64,000 nucleotides of DNA from Gemmatimonadota bacterium (GTDB lineage Bacteria > Gemmatimonadota > Gemmatimonadetes > Longimicrobiales > Gaopeijiaceae): assembly GCA_022571515.1 (NCBI GenBank), contig JACZXQ010000001.1, forward strand, positions 215,240 through 279,239, read 5' to 3'. Under the pieces are notes generated by a model. That model worked only from the letters and a program-made list of their open reading frames with translations, did not search any database and was not told where the DNA came from. This document shows, piece after piece, positions 62,414-64,000 of the stretch. The stretch's first letter is position 1; each line of letters begins with the position of its first letter. Both the position numbers and the translations under genes were made by a program.

Positions 62414-62620
62414 ATGAGTAACTTCACTGCGGTCGTTGAACGCGATCCAGAAACAGGACTCTTCGTAGGGTACGTCCCCGGGTTCCCTGGGGCGCACTCG
62501 CAGGGAGAATCACTCGACGAGCTCAACCTCAATCTTCGCGAAGTCATCTCTATGCTCCTTGAGGATGGCGAGCCCGAGCTCGAAGCTGAGTTCGTGGGAA
62601 TTCAGACCGTTTCGACCTAA
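62414..62620 (+). CDS. hicB: HicB-like antitoxin
   Basis: A 68-residue protein of the HicB partial-RNase-H fold: NFTAVVERDPETGLFVGYVP, GFPGAHSQGESLDELNLNLR and EVISMLLEDGEPE. This is the short form lacking a C-terminal HTH. AGGAGG lies four bases before the ATG. HicB neutralises the HicA RNase; the hicA gene follows after three bases but is frameshifted. TA pairs are frequent passengers and stabilisers of integron arrays. Confidence 0.87.
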   Translation: MSNFTAVVERDPETGLFVGYVPGFPGAHSQGESLDELNLNLREVISMLLEDGEPELEAEFVGIQTVST

Positions 62621-62623
62621 ACC

Positions 62624-62849
62624 GTGGGGCGACTTCCGGTTCTCACCGCTCGCGAGGTGATCTCAATTCTACACACGTCTTGGGTTCGAGGAGGTACGAC
62701 AGCGGGGTTCGCACAAACAGTTTCGCCATCCCGACGGACGACGTACTACGGTGCCGGTTCACGGTAGTCGAGATATCTCTCCGATCCTCTTGCGCCAGAT
62801 TATCAAAGACATTCGGGCAACCCCCGACGAGTTTCTAAAGCACCGCTAG
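62624..62849 (+). pseudogene. hicA: hicA toxin gene with a +1 frameshift
   Basis: From GTG 62624 the frame reads GRLPVLTAREVISILHT, then loses sense. Skipping one base (T at 62678) restores LGFEEVRQRGSHKQFRHPDG, VPVHGSRDISPILLRQIIKD and IRATPDEFLKHR, ending at TAG 62847-62849. That is a complete HicA mRNA interferase including the catalytic His in GSHKQF. The length is 226 bases, one more than a multiple of three. As written the toxin is not made. The antitoxin gene is intact. Confidence 0.82.
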
Positions 62850-62932
62850 CCGCTTTGTCCGATTGCCGGGAATCCCCCTCCTTCGTCGCATGAATCCGTT
62901 GTGGGCCTCGAACGGTTGGAAAAGGGCACATC

Positions 62933-63108
62933 TTGTAACGCTGGTCATCCCGCACGGGCCCTTAGCGGTTTTGCTGCGGACACCATAGGTTGATCCCAAC
63001 AAGGGCCCGGCCGCTTCGCGGACACTCCACACCGCGTACGTATAGTTGAGGTAGGTTTATACGTATAGGTCGCGGTGCTCCGGTCGGGAGCCCATTAGCC
63101 CGTTATGT
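62933..63108 (+). repeat. attC-like structured repeat 3
   Basis: Left end CTTGTAACGC, right end AGCCCGTTATGT with GTT at 63102-63104. Stems: TCCCG with CGGGA; GGGCCCTT with AAGGGCCC; CCGC-TTCG-CGG; and CACCGCG/CGCGGTG continued by TACGTATA/TATACGTA with a TAGGT bulge. Compared with repeat 2, the outer arm of the last hairpin differs on both sides but remains paired, which is compensatory change. Length 176 bp. Confidence 0.62.
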
Positions 63109-63139
63109 GACAACGGGGTATCCATTTAAGCGGACGCGC

Positions 63140-63298
63140 TCACGTATCAGTCCCTGACGGCGTAGGTGGTGTCACGTCCGTCGATTCCCTCCTAATTGCC
63201 TCAGCTAGGCCATCTATATCTCCCCCGTCCTCCGCGAAAACCTCATCCGCCTTGCGGTAGTTGACTTCTTGACTTTCGGTCGCGGACTGTGGGGTCAT
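63140..63298 (-). CDS. Possible small acidic protein, 52 aa
   Basis: A minus-strand frame starting at an ATG that shares CATG with the transposase start. It reads TPQSATESQEVNYRKADEVF and AEDGGDIDGLAEAIRRES, hydrophilic and acidic, ending before the window's last repeat. No family or ribosome site is recognised and cassette genes usually face the other way, so it may be chance. Confidence 0.2.
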   Translation of the reverse strand: MTPQSATESQEVNYRKADEVFAEDGGDIDGLAEAIRRESTDVTPPTPSGTDT

Positions 63299-64000
63299 GA
63301 TCTCATGGTTCCTTCTGGCCCTTCGGACCCTCCGTGGGATGGCTCGATCCCGCGTCATATTGTCGGCTGAGAATGCCATCCTCCGTCATCAACTCGCCGT
63401 GCTTCAGCGAGGACGCCCCAGGCCGTTTCTCCGGCCAGCAGATCGAGTGCTCTGGATTTGGCTCTGCCGGCACTGGAATTGGTGGCGCCACGCACTGGTG
63501 CTGATCCAGCCAGCCACGGTCCTCAGGTGGCACCGCGCAGGGTACCGCTGCTACTGGCGACGACGGTCCGGTGGGCCCGGCGGTCGGCCCAGAATCCCTC
63601 GGAGCCACATCAACCTGATTCGCCGCATCTCGTCCGATCATCCCGAGTGGGGCGAGGACCGTATCGCCTTGGAGCTGAAGGCGAAACTCGGTGTGGAGCA
63701 CCCTCCCAGCACCATCCGTCGGTACATGGTCACCCGGACAGGAGACGGTGCTCCGGCCTCCTCCACTTGGCGCACCTTCCTGGCCGGGCACGCCGCCGAG
63801 TTGTGGAACATGGACCTGACCACGCAGCCCCTGTGGAACTACTCAGTGCGGTACGTCCTGGTGCTCATGGAGTTGCGGAGCCGAAGGGTGGTGCATGTGG
63901 CAGTGACTGCCTCACCGACGCTGGCATGGGTGAAGCAGCAGGTCAGGGAGGCGACCCCGTTTGGTTCTGTTCCTCGATTCCTGGTCCACGATAACGACGG
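63297..64000 (+). CDS. Integrase-core (DDE) transposase, 3' end beyond the window
   Basis: From ATG 63297 the frame stays open to the window edge (234 codons). It opens ISWFLLALRTLRGMARSRVI and has ENAILRHQLAVLQRGRPRPF and SADRV-like helices, then HINLIRRISSDHPEWGEDRI, the typical HTH-to-rve linker, and WNMDLTTQPLWNYSVRYVLV with the first catalytic Asp, LMELRSRRVVHVAVTASPT, and FLVHDNDG with the second acidic region. This matches the IS481-like integrase-core family. It lies just after the third attC-like repeat, so an IS probably inserted into the next cassette. IS ends are not identifiable here. Confidence 0.82.
   Translation, partial: MISWFLLALRTLRGMARSRVILSAENAILRHQLAVLQRGRPRPFLRPADRVLWIWLCRHWNWWRHALVLIQPATVLRWHRAGYRCYWRRRSGGPGGRPRIPRSHINLIRRISSDHPEWGEDRIALELKAKLGVEHPPSTIRRYMVTRTGDGAPASSTWRTFLAGHAAELWNMDLTTQPLWNYSVRYVLVLMELRSRRVVHVAVTASPTLAWVKQQVREATPFGSVPRFLVHDND

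Larger units (their letters stand above)
60694..63108 (+). mobile_element. Integron-type gene-cassette array without a visible integrase (CALIN-like)
   Basis: Three attC-like repeats alternate with plus-strand genes: repeat 1, propeller lipoprotein, repeat 2, hicBA, repeat 3. The cassette from 62311 to 63102 starts with a sequence complementary to the left flank of repeat 3 at 14 of 16 positions; the cassette from 60844 to 62310 shows 16 of 21. Within repeat 3 alone the same comparison gives only about 6 of 16. This cross-cassette complementarity is what circular cassettes leave behind. No integrase gene lies in the window; the array probably continues to the right, where a transposase is found. 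Confidence 0.6.

Overview
The window is about 64 kb of high-GC bacterial DNA. Its gene content points to a heterotrophic, aerobic member of the Gemmatimonadota or a close relative. The markers are a PadR regulator with an ADOP-type ABC permease, a TolB-propeller/amidohydrolase fusion, a large Asp-box propeller exoprotein, a DUF5916 protein, six-bladed-propeller lipoproteins and many M20/M24/M28/M42 peptidases. This assignment comes from family recognition, not from a phylogenetic marker. No rRNA, convincing tRNA or CRISPR was seen.

Layout. 0-8.3 kb: hypothetical genes, a secreted amidohydrolase, then a defence islet (HNH nuclease with a putative modified-base sensor, NUDIX hydrolase, XRE-ImmA/IrrE antitoxin, DUF4411 PIN-like toxin). 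8.4-15 kb: PadR with an internally deleted ADOP permease, an IS6 transposase scrap, an N-formylglutamate-amidohydrolase-like lipoprotein, an Asp-box exoprotein, a collapsed mazEF pair and a stub of a second amidohydrolase. 15-24 kb: a caa3-type cytochrome c oxidase operon (ctaC-D-E-F) with a Trm112-like gene, a secreted M24 peptidase, a DUF192 protein and an aminotransferase. 24-34 kb: a gutted Ser/Thr kinase, a DUF5916 protein, a frameshifted TRAP permease, a Yip1 protein, small conserved genes and an orphan GspE-type ATPase with extra zinc ribbons. 34-41 kb: menC/NSAR plus a GNAT-type gene (possible N-acyl amino acid pathway with the nearby M20 hydrolase), a MarR regulator with two palindromic operators, a HEAT-repeat gene with an internal stop, and an HD-GYP protein. 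41-57 kb: glycolate oxidase glcDEF with MBL, free-Met-sulfoxide reductase, M42 and FxsA genes; ispH; a second MarR; lpdA; lemA; a GNAT-like gene; a doubly broken DUF2207 gene; an ATP/ADP-translocase-like carrier and, beside it, a dead fragment of the same family. 58-64 kb: an M28 peptidase, hairpin-rich non-coding DNA, then a cassette array and a partial DDE transposase.

The most notable feature is at 60.7-63.1 kb. Three structured repeats of about 150-176 bp separate plus-strand genes and have attC-like organisation: AAC on the left, GTT on the right, and inner stems that co-vary. The start of each complete cassette is complementary to the left end of the next repeat (14/16 and 16/21 positions), much better than either repeat matches itself. 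This is expected for integron cassettes that were once circular. No integrase is in view, so it resembles a CALIN (attC cluster lacking an integrase). One cassette carries hicBA with a frameshifted hicA toxin.

The second theme is the number of broken genes: in-frame internal deletions (ADOP permease, kinase), a deletion fusing mazE to mazF, single-base +1 shifts (TRAP permease twice, DUF2207, hicA), in-frame stops (HEAT gene TAG, DUF2207 TGA, transporter remnant TAG) and gene stubs. The large deletions look biological. The point lesions could be real decay or uncorrected consensus errors and need read-level checking.
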